From: Zygaena filipendulae
Lineage: Eukaryota; Arthropoda; Insecta; Lepidoptera; Zygaenidae
Assembly (NCBI GenBank): GCA_907165275.2
Contig: OU015653.1
Location: 11,438,001-11,502,000, forward strand
DNA length: 64,000 nucleotides
Reading direction: 5' to 3'
A program made the translations under genes and the position numbers. The notes under the pieces are model-generated. The model had not been told where the DNA came from. It did no database searches and worked only from the letters and a program-made list of their open reading frames with translations. Shown here one piece after another: positions 35,619-47,900 of this stretch. How positions within the stretch are numbered: the stretch's first letter is position 1; every line of letters starts with the position of its first letter.

Positions 35619-35855
35619 TCTAATATATCAAATAAAAATCTCGTGTCACTGCAGTGTATGTTATTGAAGTACTCCGAAACGCCTTAAACGATTTTTATGA
35701 AAATTTCTGTGAATATTTGTTAGGTCTGAGAATAGGTTGTAGGCTATTATTCCAGATGATAAGAGTGTCTACCCAGAATATTTTTTGGACAATATTTTAC
35801 TTTGTAGTTTCTGCGGGAATTGCAAAACTCACGCAATATGAGTGGGTATATCTAG
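35619..35855 (+). mobile_element. Helitron-like copy, 'CTCGTGTCAC' subfamily, decayed
   Basis: TCTAATATATC head, CTCGTGTCACTGCAGTG, GAAGTACTCCGAAACGCC, TTTCTGCGGGAATTGC, CTAG at the end. It aligns with the intact copy at 57219-57415 but has extra sequence in the middle and a ruined hairpin. Confidence 0.6.
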
Positions 35856-36039
35856 ATAATTATTATGCGTGTATCTATCTGGTACAGAATTTAATATTGA
35901 TTGCCTTTACTGTTTTTATCTCTTACTAGAAAAACATAGTACCTACTTACCTTTCATGTAATCTAAAAAAGTAATTAGAGATCCTAAAACTAAATAAAAT
36001 ATACCTAGTCCTTTAAATGAAATGTTGTTTGTTTGTACC

Positions 36040-36133
36040 ATCAGTGAAAGATTTTTTAGAATCGGTTCAGTACTTCCAGAGATTATCTCCTACATCTAAA
36101 CATACAAACTTTACCTTTTATAATACCTATCAA
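36040..36133 (-). mobile_element. Helitron-like head fragment
   Basis: CAGTGAAAGATTTTTTAGAA, CGGTTCAGTACTTCCAGAG and TTACCTTTTATAATAC resemble the head half of the subfamily at 2025-2211. Confidence 0.45.
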
Positions 36134-38207
36134 ATGTAGATATTCATTTGGGAGTCATATCGTTATAATGAAAAAGGAGGTCCCGAGAACGGATTGTTGG
36201 AAATTAGTCACAAAATTAAAGCGTCACGAAAAAAAGTATGTAACTATTTAAAAATTCGTCACAGTTCTAATTTTTGTAGTTTATTTCCAATATATTAATT
36301 TTGATAATTATGAATTCGTCTCATTATTTTTTTCCGCACGGGCAGCAGACAAATTGAATAACATAGTAAGGTAATATTAATTTATGTTTATTTAAAGTAC
36401 CTAATTCTTTTCCCGCAACTATTTTAAAATCATTTTGCCAAACGTTTTTATTCTATAGTCATTCCTATTTCGATTTAAAAACTCATACATCCGTTGCCAA
36501 CAAAAATAGACGATTTATGTATTAATTTAAATTAGAAAAAATATATGGTAACAATAATAATAATTTAAACGAGTGATTATTATGACTAATAGCTTTCTTT
36601 CCAGTTACTTTGATCATTAATTATGGGAGATAAAAATATCCGATGTGTGCATGTACGAGTAGATACGTAGATAACTAAAAATAGATAGCAGAGAAATACC
36701 CGAGAGCGACCGTTTTGTCCTCTTTTTTTCACGGCAAGGCGTGACTCCACTTAGTTTAAAGGCCGATGCCCATTAGGCACAGTGATGGACCAAAATTTAA
36801 TTATAAATATTTCAACAACGATCTAACTGCACACGGACAAAGCGGCATTGGGAAAAATGTCCCGTTAATTAATGTCAAATTAATTAAAAACTTGTCTAAT
36901 GAAGCTTTAATTTTTTTTGTGAGAATGCTTTAATTTATGTTAAGCTAAATTAAATGTGTTTTATTTAGCTTTATATATTGTATTGAAGAGTCTACACTGT
37001 TAAGATTATAATGAGATGAAGTTTGTAAGTTGATGTAGAGGATAATCTATGAAATGACTAAAAATTTTCTTTCTAAAAATTATTTCATTGATAGAAAGCT
37101 ATATGATACTTTTCATCTCGATACAGAGAGAATCCCTAAACTAACGTGCTGGGTAATCTAAACCACCTAAACCGCTGAGGGAACAATTAGTACAGTAAAA
37201 AAGCAGGTGATACTGAAGCTGTGATTTATGTATTAATAGAATTTCGACATCTTATGTCATTTGGAAATAAAAAGTATAGTATAAAATATTCAATGTTAAG
37301 CAAAGATACGACCCGATTTCAAAAGCGACATTTCGGCATCTAGAACAACCATATTAGAACAATTTCCGTTAACCCAACACCGATATTGACCGCGATATAA
37401 CTTATATACGTATAGATAGATACCCTCGACACGAAATACCACGGTTCTTAATTAGAAAAAATGTACATGTCAGAACACTGCACGAGACCTATGCTCCTTG
37501 AAACCCATTCAAACTGACAGTACAAAAATAGAAGGCACACTCTCAATGACGTCGTATCACACCGATCCACAACAATTTAATGAATCATCTCTGTGGGTAG
37601 AATTGTAAGCAATGGTAGGACACTCAAATGCTAATTTTAATTAAATCACACACAAGCTATCTTGAAACAAAATTAGAATGTAAAATAATTTCGTCCTATT
37701 TAATTATAGATCTGTTTAAACGACTTCAGAAGAGAAAATTGGTTTATGAAATTGGTTTCAGTAATTTATTTTTTTATGGTGGACTTTACAGCTTTATTGT
37801 TTTATATTACAACATGACGTTCTTCACAAAGTCCCTGTGCTATTACAATACCGTCAAATTTTCACTTGTACAGACATAGTAAGTACAATTTATTAAACAT
37901 ATTGTATCGATACAATTTTAGTGATGACTTCATCGTCCGCTCGCGGCATTTATGGCGCTGTGTTTTTGAGTGTCACAGAGAGTGTTACCTACTACGGTGT
38001 GACATACAGCCGCTTTGAGAGTGCTTCCTCTGACCGCTCTCTCGCGGCAACATCAAACGGCCCGGTTAGGTTCAAAGCGCGATCGCCCTCCGGACACCGA
38101 ACGCGATTATAATATAGAGTATGTTGTATGTAATCGTAACACTTGCTCCATAGATGGACTGTATGACTCAGGTTTTACAACGTGCAACGTGCTAACGTAA
38201 CACGTAA
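36134..38207. other. AT-rich DNA with one GC-rich islet
   Basis: 37921-38112 is about half GC in an otherwise AT-rich region and is open in two plus frames. No acceptor or donor pair frames it, and I do not recognise either peptide. It may be a regulatory island. Confidence 0.3.
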
Positions 38208-38261
38208 CAGACAGACAGACAGACAGACAGAGTTATATTCGCATTTATAATACTAGTAAGA
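38208..38261 (-). mobile_element. Helitron head with CAGA microsatellite
   Basis: (CAGA)n at 38208-38230 runs straight into GTTATATTCGCATTTATAAT and ACTAGTAAGA, the head of the main family. Confidence 0.65.
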
Positions 38262-40148
38262 GTTGTCAGCTTGACTTAGGGGAAAGAAAGCGTAAATATT
38301 TAGGTACCTACTTAGTAAGTAGTATATATATACAGAGATAGTTGAAATATCGTTACCTATTAATATTTTTATATTTGCTAACGGACCTCTTTAAAAGTTA
38401 TATAAAAAGAAGAGTTCAATTCTTTTTCTTTATAAAGCAACACTTTGTTCTACTTGTTTTAGGTGAATACTTTAGATAACACGTATCTACTTGTATACTT
38501 TCTAGGAAACTCTTGAAAATGTGCTAGTTTTGTTTAAAACAAAAGACTGAGGGATAGATGATGCTTCCTACGTAACGTATAGATGTATACCATGTTTAGT
38601 TTCTTTCAAAATCTTCGAAATAGCATCGTGTTGTTCCCAAAGAATAAAATAGAGCTATAGTGTTTTATTTACAAGCGGTAGCGGATATAAATAAAAGCAA
38701 TCAATATTTTTGATGGCCGATCAAGTAAATCGTTTTGTAGGTATATGATAGTAGCACATATAGTATAGAAGGGGATAGTATCTTAAATTAATTGATATTG
38801 TCAGTATTACCTATAGACGTTGTACAGCCAGGATGTATTACTGTTGACTTGACAAATCTCATAAAAAGTTTTGATAAATAATAATAATATTGCATGATGT
38901 TTATGAGACAACTTCACATGGTCCTAAACTTACTAGAGCACTGATATAAGATTAATATGTTTTTTTTCTGTCTTATTGGCTAATGTTACATAATCTATGC
39001 ATAAAATTTGTTTTTCAAATGATCGCTTCCGCTTGTGCAATTGTCATCAATATAAATGTTACCTACTGCTCGATGCATCCTACAAGTTGCAACTTAGACT
39101 AACTTGGTCTGGTACACGAAATATACATTTCCTTGAGTCGAACCTCTCTGTGCTAAGTTTGTGGAACTCTTCACCGATTTTCTTTGCTTATGTTCTACAT
39201 AGTTTTTTTTCTGTGAACCATTGATATTTTAAAAGAGTATTCATCATAAATTTTTACAAGTAAATTAATTACAATTCTTCCCTGTACAAACGACCGCCAT
39301 ACTGTATATGTTCAGTTAGTACTTATGAGGTTAGCAGAGATACTCAAATGGCGAGCTAGCTATTTTAATTTTTTTTTTTTTTAACTTTGAGTATGTCCTA
39401 TTCTTCCTACTCTACAAATTGAAAAGTGATTTGTTTTGGAAACGTGTTGTTTATGCTATCATATTAAGTAGGTATGGGTTCCAAAGAGTCGCTCAGGATA
39501 TTATAATTTGAAAGAAATTAACATATTATTGACGGTAGAACAACAGTTAGATAATGGAAATTCTTACTTGCATTCTTACTTGATTCTTACTTGCATTCAA
39601 ATAATACTCTAAGAAAATATGTACCTACCTAATGCGGACATGGTAGGTCGAACTGCTTTTTGGACACTTTGTCCACGGGCTTTTTCGCTAGTATCAAAGG
39701 TGTGTGGGCATTCTTATTATAGATTCCTGCATGAGCGTAGTACTCAAAGAAGATACCAACTATGTTATCGAAGCTCAATCGACGATGTAGAGTATTAAAA
39801 TTAAATAACAGTAAAACTCTTGCTTTCTATTAAATATACAAAGTTATAATCAAAAAGTAGGTCAAACACCACCGCCCCCTTAGTTTAAACAAGAGTTGCT
39901 TAAGTTGGTCCACAATTCCTCGTAAGTACGAAAGCAAGTTAAGCGATAATTTTAATGACTTTTAGTTTGTGAACCTAGTCGGGCAACATTGAGGCATCGG
40001 CAAAGGGAACTTCTCTTAAGAGACAGACGAGCGATTTGCGATTGAATAAATAACACAAACATTTATGTACGTTATTGACACTCAATGGAGCGAAAATTGA
40101 TCGTTCACAAAAACAATTGAACCGATTGCTAATAAGTACTCACTACTT
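38262..40148. other. Unassigned AT-rich DNA
   Basis: T run near 39370. Frame 38997-39224 (+) is unsupported. Confidence 0.4.
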
Positions 40149-40290
40149 CGTTCCCGGTGCGGCGGTTTCAGCGCATTAATTTCGGAAGTCCAGCGGGAAT
40201 TCGAGTCACAAACTCACAAACACACAATTCACAAACTTTGCCTCTTTATATTATCCTTTTCTGTACCCCTGTCAATTGTTTGACTATATC
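40149..40290 (-). mobile_element. Rearranged Helitron-like fragment
   Basis: GCGGTTTCAGCGCATTAATT, CCAGCGGGAATTCG, then a head-like CACAAAC... stretch, and CTGTACCCCTGTCAATTG out of normal order. Confidence 0.5.
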
Positions 40291-40594
40291 CTATGACTAT
40301 ATATTGGAAGTCCAATAACTATCATTATTAATATCAACCAATTTACACAATACCGTTTCGATAACTTTCATTAACAAAGCAATTGAGTCAGCTTAGTAAT
40401 GGCCTTGAGTTATTTAGATTTTATTTAACAGAATGTAATAAAAGACAAGCCATATTATGCTTTCTAGATCTTTATAAATCGCTACGTAAAACTGAAATAT
40501 TTTTTTAAGGGTTCCTTTTTAAACATGATTTGACCACCCCTCACAACCAGGGTGTACCCCTGGCAACTGGTATCGTCTATTGTAAAGTTTGTCA

Positions 40595-40665
40595 TTTTTA
40601 ACCGACTTCAAGAAAGGTTCTCAAGGTTCTCATTTTAACTGTATGTTTTGTTATACTTATCTCTT
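40595..40665 (-). repeat. Dispersed retroelement-like tail, inverted copy
   Basis: TTTTTAACCGACTTCAAGAA then GGTTCTCA is the complement of the end of 11630-11777. Confidence 0.4.
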
Positions 40666-41072
40666 ATAGTTAATTGACTTTGTATTTAGAACCTTTATTT
40701 TTATGTAGAAGCTATTTGTGTTGTTTAGGTATGTAAAAAACTGTCTCGACCTAAAAGTCTCATCGACTAAATTAAGGCAAAGTAGGTAATTCTTTAAAAT
40801 ATATATTTAAATATGAGCTTAAGCTACATTTATGCAAACTTAAATCTATAAGTTCCAGCTTATTAAAACATTTTAGTTACTTTATCACTAATATAATAAT
40901 ATAATTTTTTTCTAGTAACTTGTGGTTAATGGTTTTGGTGGTACAATTGGTAAATTTAGCTAAGTTAGTTACTATAATTATATATTGTACACACTGTTTA
41001 TTAGCCCAATAAATTGAAAAAAAAAAAATAATTAAGTTTGCTTTTAAAAGAAAATTTAAAAGTTGTTATTAA
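40666..41072. other. Unassigned AT-rich DNA
   Basis: No feature recognised. Confidence 0.4.
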
Positions 41073-41338
41073 TCCCTACTAATATTATAAATGCGAACGT
41101 AACTCTGTCTGTCTGTCTGTTACTCTTTCACGTTTTAACGGCTCAACCGTTCATTATGAAATTTTGCATAAATGTTAAAGTGTGGATGTTTGGATGTTTG
41201 TTACTTAATCACACAAAAACGGCTGAACGTATTTGGATGAAATTTGGCATGCACGTTGTCAGGGGTACAGAGAAGGACATAGGGAACTTTTATCCCGGAA
41301 CTCCCGCGGGAACTCCGAGAGTAGCGGGGAACAGCTAT
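41073..41338 (+). mobile_element. Helitron-like element with two heads
   Basis: The first head ATCCCTACTAATATTATAAA with a GTCT microsatellite runs to AAATTTTGCAT. It is followed at once by the 5' body of the other subfamily (AAATGTTAAAGTGTGGATG), then one shared tail. CTAG is decayed to CTAT. Confidence 0.75.
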
Positions 41339-41591
41339 TGAGTGTAAAGTTCTTTAAGCCCGCTTTTTATACATCCATCATAGATAAAACTTAACAAATG
41401 TAGGTAAGTTTTTAGTTGAACAATCAAATTTTCATTAGTATCTATCATAGAAACTTAATTTTTTAATCAATTTTGATTGAACACCTAAAGCGGTAAACGG
41501 TATGTTCAACAAAAGACGAACCACTAGAGCTTGCTTTGTGATTACTACAAGTGAAACATGATCGTCTTTTATCTTTTCTATAATCTATACA

Positions 41592-41877
41592 TCTATACAT
41601 ATAAATAAAATTGAAGTGTATGTTTGTAATTCCAAATTAGGAGCTTTTCACTAAATGCATATGAAATACATAAAAATATATTTATTTTTTTTAATTTTCG
41701 GCTCTCTGTCTGTTTTTTTTTTCTATTTTCAATTTAACGGGTCTATTTTAACGGGATTTTCACTGGCAGACAGCTGATATCATAAGAAGTAGGTTACTTA
41801 GGTTACTTTATTTAACAAAAAATAGTTCCTGCGGGAATTCAGAACTTCACAAGCATGAAACCGCGGGGCACAGCTAG
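41592..41877 (+). mobile_element. Helitron-like element, 'ATAAATAAAATTG' subfamily
   Basis: A|TCTATACATATAAATAAAAT head, GGGATTTTCACTGGCAGAC, GAAACCGCGGGGCACAGCTAG and T. A widespread lepidopteran form, about 286 bp. Confidence 0.75.
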
Positions 41878-42105
41878 TAAGTAATATGAATAGAGAGAGA
41901 ACAGAACTAAACAAGCGTGCAAAATAATGAATTAACTATATCGGAATAATAAATGAACTTGCGTTGCATCTCGATCTATCAACGTCGGCGTCGATTCATT
42001 TATTAGTTGTATTCGTTTAATTGTTACTATGTATTTATTCATATGTAATGAAAATAGACTGATGTGCTTTTAAGTGTACTAATGAAATGTTTCATTTTTT
42101 TCCAG

Positions 42106-42145
42106 GTAAACAGCTCGTCTTCGTCAAATGACGTCAAATTGTTTT
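42106..42145 (+). CDS. Candidate small exon after a strong acceptor
   Basis: A branch-point-like TACTAAT lies about 24 nt before TTTTTTTCCAG, which ends at 42105. The following 40 nt (coding VNSSSSSNDVKLF in one frame) end at a possible donor TTTT|GTAAGT. If unspliced the frame runs on to TAG with AATAAA nearby. As at 11997, the junction CAG|GTAAAC resembles a donor too. Gene identity unknown. Confidence 0.3.
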
Positions 42146-43222
42146 GTAAGTTAGTAGTAGTAATAAAGTAGCAAGTATATTATGTGTTTATTATTTAGGT
42201 GTGTGGGTGTTTTGAAAAATATTTTCATATTTTCAAAACTATTTACAATATACTCTCTGATTCCCTTAATTCAAGCTTTAAATAAGGGACCAAGTGATTT
42301 GGCGTGATAATGTCCAAGTATAAGTAATCTCTTCGCTTAATTTTAGATCTTATATAACTATCTAGCACGTTAAAATATAAAATAAAACAATATTAGTCTT
42401 GATGCATACTATTTACGTACGTAAAATCGCAACTTGTTTTTGGTGATGAAGTCAGATAATAGGATTCTTCTCCTGCCGTGATCATACTTCTGATGTTTAC
42501 ATTCTTTGTACGTTTCTGCACGGATTCCCTTGAAAGGGATTTTTCTATAATGACAATCATAACAATATCATACTAGATTTTAAAGCGAGGAACGATTTGT
42601 AGTTCCACATTACGTACGCACTGGGTACTTACCTAAGGTACATTGCTACCTACTATTAATGTCGACGTCGCTTAGGAAATACGTTGTATACTCACAAATC
42701 CCAGCGTTCAAAATTTACAACTGGCAATACAATCAACGTTGTGTCAGGCGCACGTCGAAAATGTATAATAAAATCTGGCGAGGAAATAAAATTTGACGTT
42801 GCATTTTCTTATTTTTCACGTCGGCAACATTTGCATGTGACGTCCGTGCGGTGTCGCGTCGGGTGCTAAAATGAGAAAGCGCGACGCGGGTTGCCAACAC
42901 GAAAAAAAATAATTAATGCTGTATCTTAATTCTCTACGTGTTGTCTAGTTTTTATTTAATATAGGTAGTTTTTAGGTAGGTCGGTAGTTTAGTTATTATA
43001 ATGTGTGTTTGTCGAGTACCAAAATTTAATGGAAAATACTATCTAATAATCCTATATCATTGAATACTAAATATACCAAACGCCTAACTTAATTCTGATA
43101 CTGGCAGCTCGGATTCCAGACAATAATAATGTGCCGTGTAACCGGATCGATCGATGGTCTAACAACATTAAATTTAGGAGGTTCGAACGATTGTCATCCC
43201 TAGCCGGAGATGTGAGGTGCCT

Positions 43223-43235
43223 GGGGGAATCCCCC
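43223..43235. promoter_or_regulatory. Rel/kappaB-type palindrome
   Basis: GGGGGAATCCCCC is symmetric about its central base, and its complement contains GGGATTCCCC, which fits the consensus for insect Rel proteins (Dorsal, Dif, Relish). No adjacent gene is seen, so a function is only possible. Confidence 0.4.
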
Positions 43236-44590
43236 TTCATTGCTTAGAATTAAGTTATTGTCAAGTTTATTGCACTAATGTGTAGGGTTAGAGTTGGTGA
43301 TGTGTAACGCGTGCCTACGTAAAATATTTAACACCGGCTAACTTTGTACTAATTCGCTCATTCGAATTGAATTGTATCGTTAGCGACACCCCGTTGTACT
43401 TGCATAGTAAAATTAACAAAGCCGCCTTTTTTTTAAATAAACTCATATAACCTAAATAAAATTAAAACCCGCAATAACTCGAATATGTAGATGTTTGTTA
43501 CTTTATCTCGTCAGTGACTGACCGAGCTAAGATTAATTTTAAGAATTCTTTGGTTTTAGAATAATAATGTGTGCAAGTATATCAAATGGAGTATTTTCTT
43601 TAAATTTTAGTTTTCTACCTATCTAAATAGTAGAAAATATATGTAGGTATGTACGAAAATAGAAAACGAAATTACTGAATGGGTGCTATTAAATAACACT
43701 TCGGTATTAATTAAAATCATTAGACCGCTAATGAGCATTCCTAAGAATTGATTTTTATTAGCTTCAAAAATAAAGTGTCGGTCAGACTTTTTTGCTGCAA
43801 CTCAATTCTGAGACGCACCGAAAGCTTAAGTCACTAACATTCTTATAATATGTTAATAGTGTCGGTTATCTAACGTAAATAATCGATACTATTAAAGTTA
43901 TGAATTAATAACATTTTATTTATGTATTTTAATATCTCCGGTCGTTTTAAATAATACAATTCGTTTATTGAATAAGTCATCTGTCTATAGATGGTACAGT
44001 CATCGTAAAAAATATAGGTAAACACTTTTGCCAGAAGTTGAACTTTATAACTATTGCAATAAGATTCTAAATTTGACAAAATTGGTTACGTATTTCCGAC
44101 GCTAACTATACATCGGCATCGACGCGGTACCACATATTCGTAATTCGGACCATCGGACCCTTTGATATATCGTCCGCGTCACGCTAGATTAGGCCACAAA
44201 TTGTGATATATATACGACTTTTGTTCACTCTGTCCGTTCGTCTTGCATGAGGTGTTGTGGGAAACGTTACTGTTATCGGGTGGATTAAGTGCGTACAGTT
44301 ACTTACACAAAAGTTAAAACTCAGAACTGCTATAACATACAGCAGCTATGTTTGACAAAAATTATCTTACTAAGGTATCTACTATTCTTACTTTTACTAT
44401 ACTTTTACTATTTTACTTTCTCACTTTTACGAACTCAAAATCATAAGATTCCGGAATCCGGACAAATCTTCGTGATTTTTGATTTGCTGATATCTCAACG
44501 TATACCTATGTGTTTGTGTTATGTAAAGCGTGTTTACATAAATAAATAAATAAAAAAACCTAGACTTATCTATATAACGTGTAATATAAT

Positions 44591-44595
44591 ATGCC
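44591..44595. other. Target-site duplication, left
   Basis: ATGCC, repeated exactly at 49218-49222, flanks the LTR element. Confidence 0.9.
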
Positions 44596-44738
44596 TGTGA
44601 GATACGGAACGTTTCTCTTTGTTGTCTCTGTCACACATATCGCCGCTCCCTTTATATTCTTTTTACTTTGGGTCACGCTGTGTTCAAATAATAATAAACC
44701 AGATTAATTAATTCCTGAGTTTTATTAAGAATACAACA
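44596..44738 (+). mobile_element. 5' LTR of the Ty3/Gypsy element
   Basis: 143 bp, TGTGAGATACGG...TACAACA, identical base for base to 49075-49217. AATAAA at 44693-44698 is the likely poly(A) signal of the transcript. Confidence 0.96.
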
Positions 44739-44739
44739 T

Positions 44740-44760
44740 TGGCGACGAGGATTCCGAACC
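44740..44760 (+). promoter_or_regulatory. Primer-binding site
   Basis: TGGCGACGAGGATTCCGAAC starts two bases after the 5' LTR. TGG pairs with a tRNA CCA end. The later GGATTC-CGAACC recalls the T-arm complement (GGATTCGAACC) with one extra C, so the primer tRNA is not certain. Confidence 0.75.
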
Positions 44761-44931
44761 AAAAGTGAAGTGTGCAAGCGAAAATAGTGTGGAAATTAAC
44801 ACACTTACTTCAAAGTAACAATTAACGGCAGTGAAGTGAAATTTCACATTCCCAACTCAACGCCATTTTGTTACTCCACTACCTACGCGCTACGTCTTGA
44901 TAAATGGTTAATAAATTGTTTGGGGTCTTTA

Positions 44932-47900
44932 ATGAGTTCAACAAGTAGTGAGGATTCGGAAACGGAGGAAGACTTGAGCTTGAATAGGGAAAAATTATTA
45001 ACATTAGTAAAAGCCGGTAAGAGAACGTTTATTTACAAGTGCACAAAACCTGAATTGCAAACCATCTGTGCTCAAGAAAATATAACCTATTCCGCCGGTG
45101 CGAGTTTAGACGAACTAAGAAGGATATTGAGCGAATTCTACAAAAATAAACCGTCAACCTCGTCAACTAAAGAAAAAGTCAAAACGAAAATGTCAGTGTA
45201 TGGAGAGCTAAAACAGTTCGAAGGCGAAAAGTGGGAAGTGTTCGAACAACAACTTGAGTGCTATATTATTGTCAATGACATTGAGGTTAGTAAGAAAGTA
45301 CCGCTTCTTATCACTAAATTATCACCTAAGGTTTTTGAAACATTAACCTATTTGTGTACACCGAACAAACCAACCAAGTTTACATATGAAGAGTTGTGCC
45401 TCAAATTAAAAGATAAATATGCAAAGCCATTATCTACAGCTATAGAACGAGCAGAATTTCGTAAGAGGGATCAACTCTCCAATGAAAAAATACAAGATTA
45501 TGTGTTGGAATTAAGAAAAATGGCAGGAAAATGTAAGTTCAAGGACATAGACGACCAAATAAAAGAAAAATTTATGAACGGTGTTTCATCGAAAGTGGTC
45601 AAGTTTGAGTTAATGAAAAGTTCCACGGATATGACTTTGGATAATTGCATTGAACTCGCTCGAACTGTAGAAGCCGCACTATTGCACTCGAATAATACAA
45701 ATGAAGTGTCAGAAGTGTTTTACAATCAGAAAAAACAAAAACCTAAACAAGAAGTATTTAAAAAGAAGACCAATAATAGTCAAAATAACCCCAAATGTTT
45801 TTGCTGTGGGAAACCAAATCACATGAAATCAGAATGTTACCTAAAAGACAAATTTTGTTCAGAATGTGGACAGAAAGGGCATATTTACAAGATGTGCACA
45901 AAAAGAAAGGTACATACGAATATATTGGAGGCAGGTTCCTCAGACAGTCAGCGGACAGAAGATATTGATACTTCAATAAAAGATTTATTTACTGAGTATG
46001 ACACTTATACCTACAACAGTGTAAGTAGAATACCACCACATTATTTAAATGTAAATATTAATGGACATAATATAAATTTACAGTTAGATACAGGTTCTGA
46101 TGTCACCGTTATGTCATTAAATGATAAAAAAAAGTGGCTTAACAAATGGGTAATACAACCCAGCAATGTTTTATTTAAAAACTTTGATCAAACAATTTCA
46201 AAGCCAGTAGGAATCATAGACAATGTAATAGTAAAATTCAAAAATATAACTAAGAAGTTAAAACTATTTATAGTAGAACATGATGGACCGAATGTAATTG
46301 GTAGGGATTGGTTAAATGAGTTGAATCTTTGGCCTCCAACTCTAGGAAAAAGCTTTACGATTGGAACTAATGTAGTACAAACTGTTTCAGATGCCGAACA
46401 ATTAATTAAACAACAGTTCGCAGAAGTATTTAGCCCGGGATGGGGAAATTTCAAAGGAGAAAGTATTACACTGAAATTGAAAACTGATGCGCAACCAAAA
46501 TGTTTACCAGTAAGAAGGGTTCCATATTCACTACGGGAAAAAGTAAATAAAGAAATCACAAGATTATTAAATAATGACAGAATAGAGCCCGTTGAGCAAA
46601 GTGAGTGGGGAACACCAGTTGTGCCTATTTTAAAACCAGATGGATCGGTAAGACTTTGTGGAGATTACAAATTAACAGTTAATCCCAATCTACAGGTTGA
46701 TCATTTTCCCTTACCACATGTAAATGATATTTTGGATACACTAAAACAGGGTGAATATTTCTGCGAACTAGATTTAAAAGAAGCTTATCTTCAGGCTCCT
46801 CTTAATTTAGAGAGTCAAGATTGTACTACAATTGTTACTGAGGTAGGAACATTTAAATATAAGTATTTACCCTATGGAGTTAGTTCGGGTCCAGGTGCAT
46901 TTCAAAGATTGATGTCAAAAAAATTAAATTCAATTCCAAATACAGTTGTATTCATTGATAATATATATATTAAAGGTAAAAACTTACAGGATATTTATAA
47001 AACCTTACAAAAAGTGTTACAAAAATTAATTGAATGTGAATTTAAATTAAAACCTGAAAAATGTAAATTGTTTGTGACATATTTGGATGTGTTTGGGTTT
47101 CGGGTGAACAAAGAGGGTATCAGCACAATACAATCTAATATTGAACCACTATTGAAGGCTAAATCTCCAAAAAATTTAACGATGTTGAAATCATTTTTGG
47201 GAAAAATTAATTACTACTCTAGATTTCTTAAGGATATGGCAACAACACTGACACCACTATATGACTGTACCAAAAAAAATAAATTTGTTTGGAATGATCA
47301 GTGTGAACAATCGTTTAAATTAATTAAAAGAAAATTAGCCTCAGCAAAAAATTTATCTCATTATAATCCTGACTTACCACTCATTTTAACCTGTGATGCA
47401 TCTGATACAGGATTAGGGGCAGTTTTATCTAATAGAGACAGATGTGGCGTGGTAAGACCGATTACATATGCTAGCAAAAAATTGAGTGATGCTGAGCTAC
47501 GGTATAGCACAATTGATAAGGAGGCAGTAGCAGTCATATTTGGAATAACAAAATTCTACAATTACATTTATGGTAGACAATTTGAGTTAGAAACAGACAA
47601 TGCAGCTTTAGCCCGGATCTTTGGGCCCACAAAAAGTATTCCAAAAATGGCAGCTAAAAGGTTACAACACTATGCAATATTTTTATCAGCTTTTAACTAT
47701 AAGGTGAGACATATTCAGTCAAGTAAAAATCCGGCTGATTTTTTGTCAAGGAATGTAAATCAATTAACAGAAAAAGAAGGTAACAATAATATTTCAAATG
47801 TTGATACAGGTATAAGCGTCAGGTGTTATGTGAACAGTTCAGGAATAGAGTCTGTTAACTGGAAATCCATACAAAAAGAAACAAAAAAGGACTTAATATT

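Larger units (their letters stand above)
41878..44590. other. Mostly unassigned DNA left of the LTR element
   Basis: Holds the splice-like block at 42106-42145 and the palindrome at 43223-43235, listed separately. A GC-richer patch lies at 42690-42890. TATATATA near 44202 and GTGGGAAAC near 44256 (a Su(H)/CSL-type site) could belong to a promoter, but no gene follows. Confidence 0.35.

Noticed and set aside
38997..39224. LINE tail, because of the peptide LSLWNSSP
   Set aside because: Only the LWNS word matches; no tail, repeat partner or further conserved residues.
43188..43240. tRNA gene, because of AGGTTCGAACG
   Set aside because: No cloverleaf or A/B box spacing could be drawn around it. 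Other GTTCGAA words in the window failed the same way.
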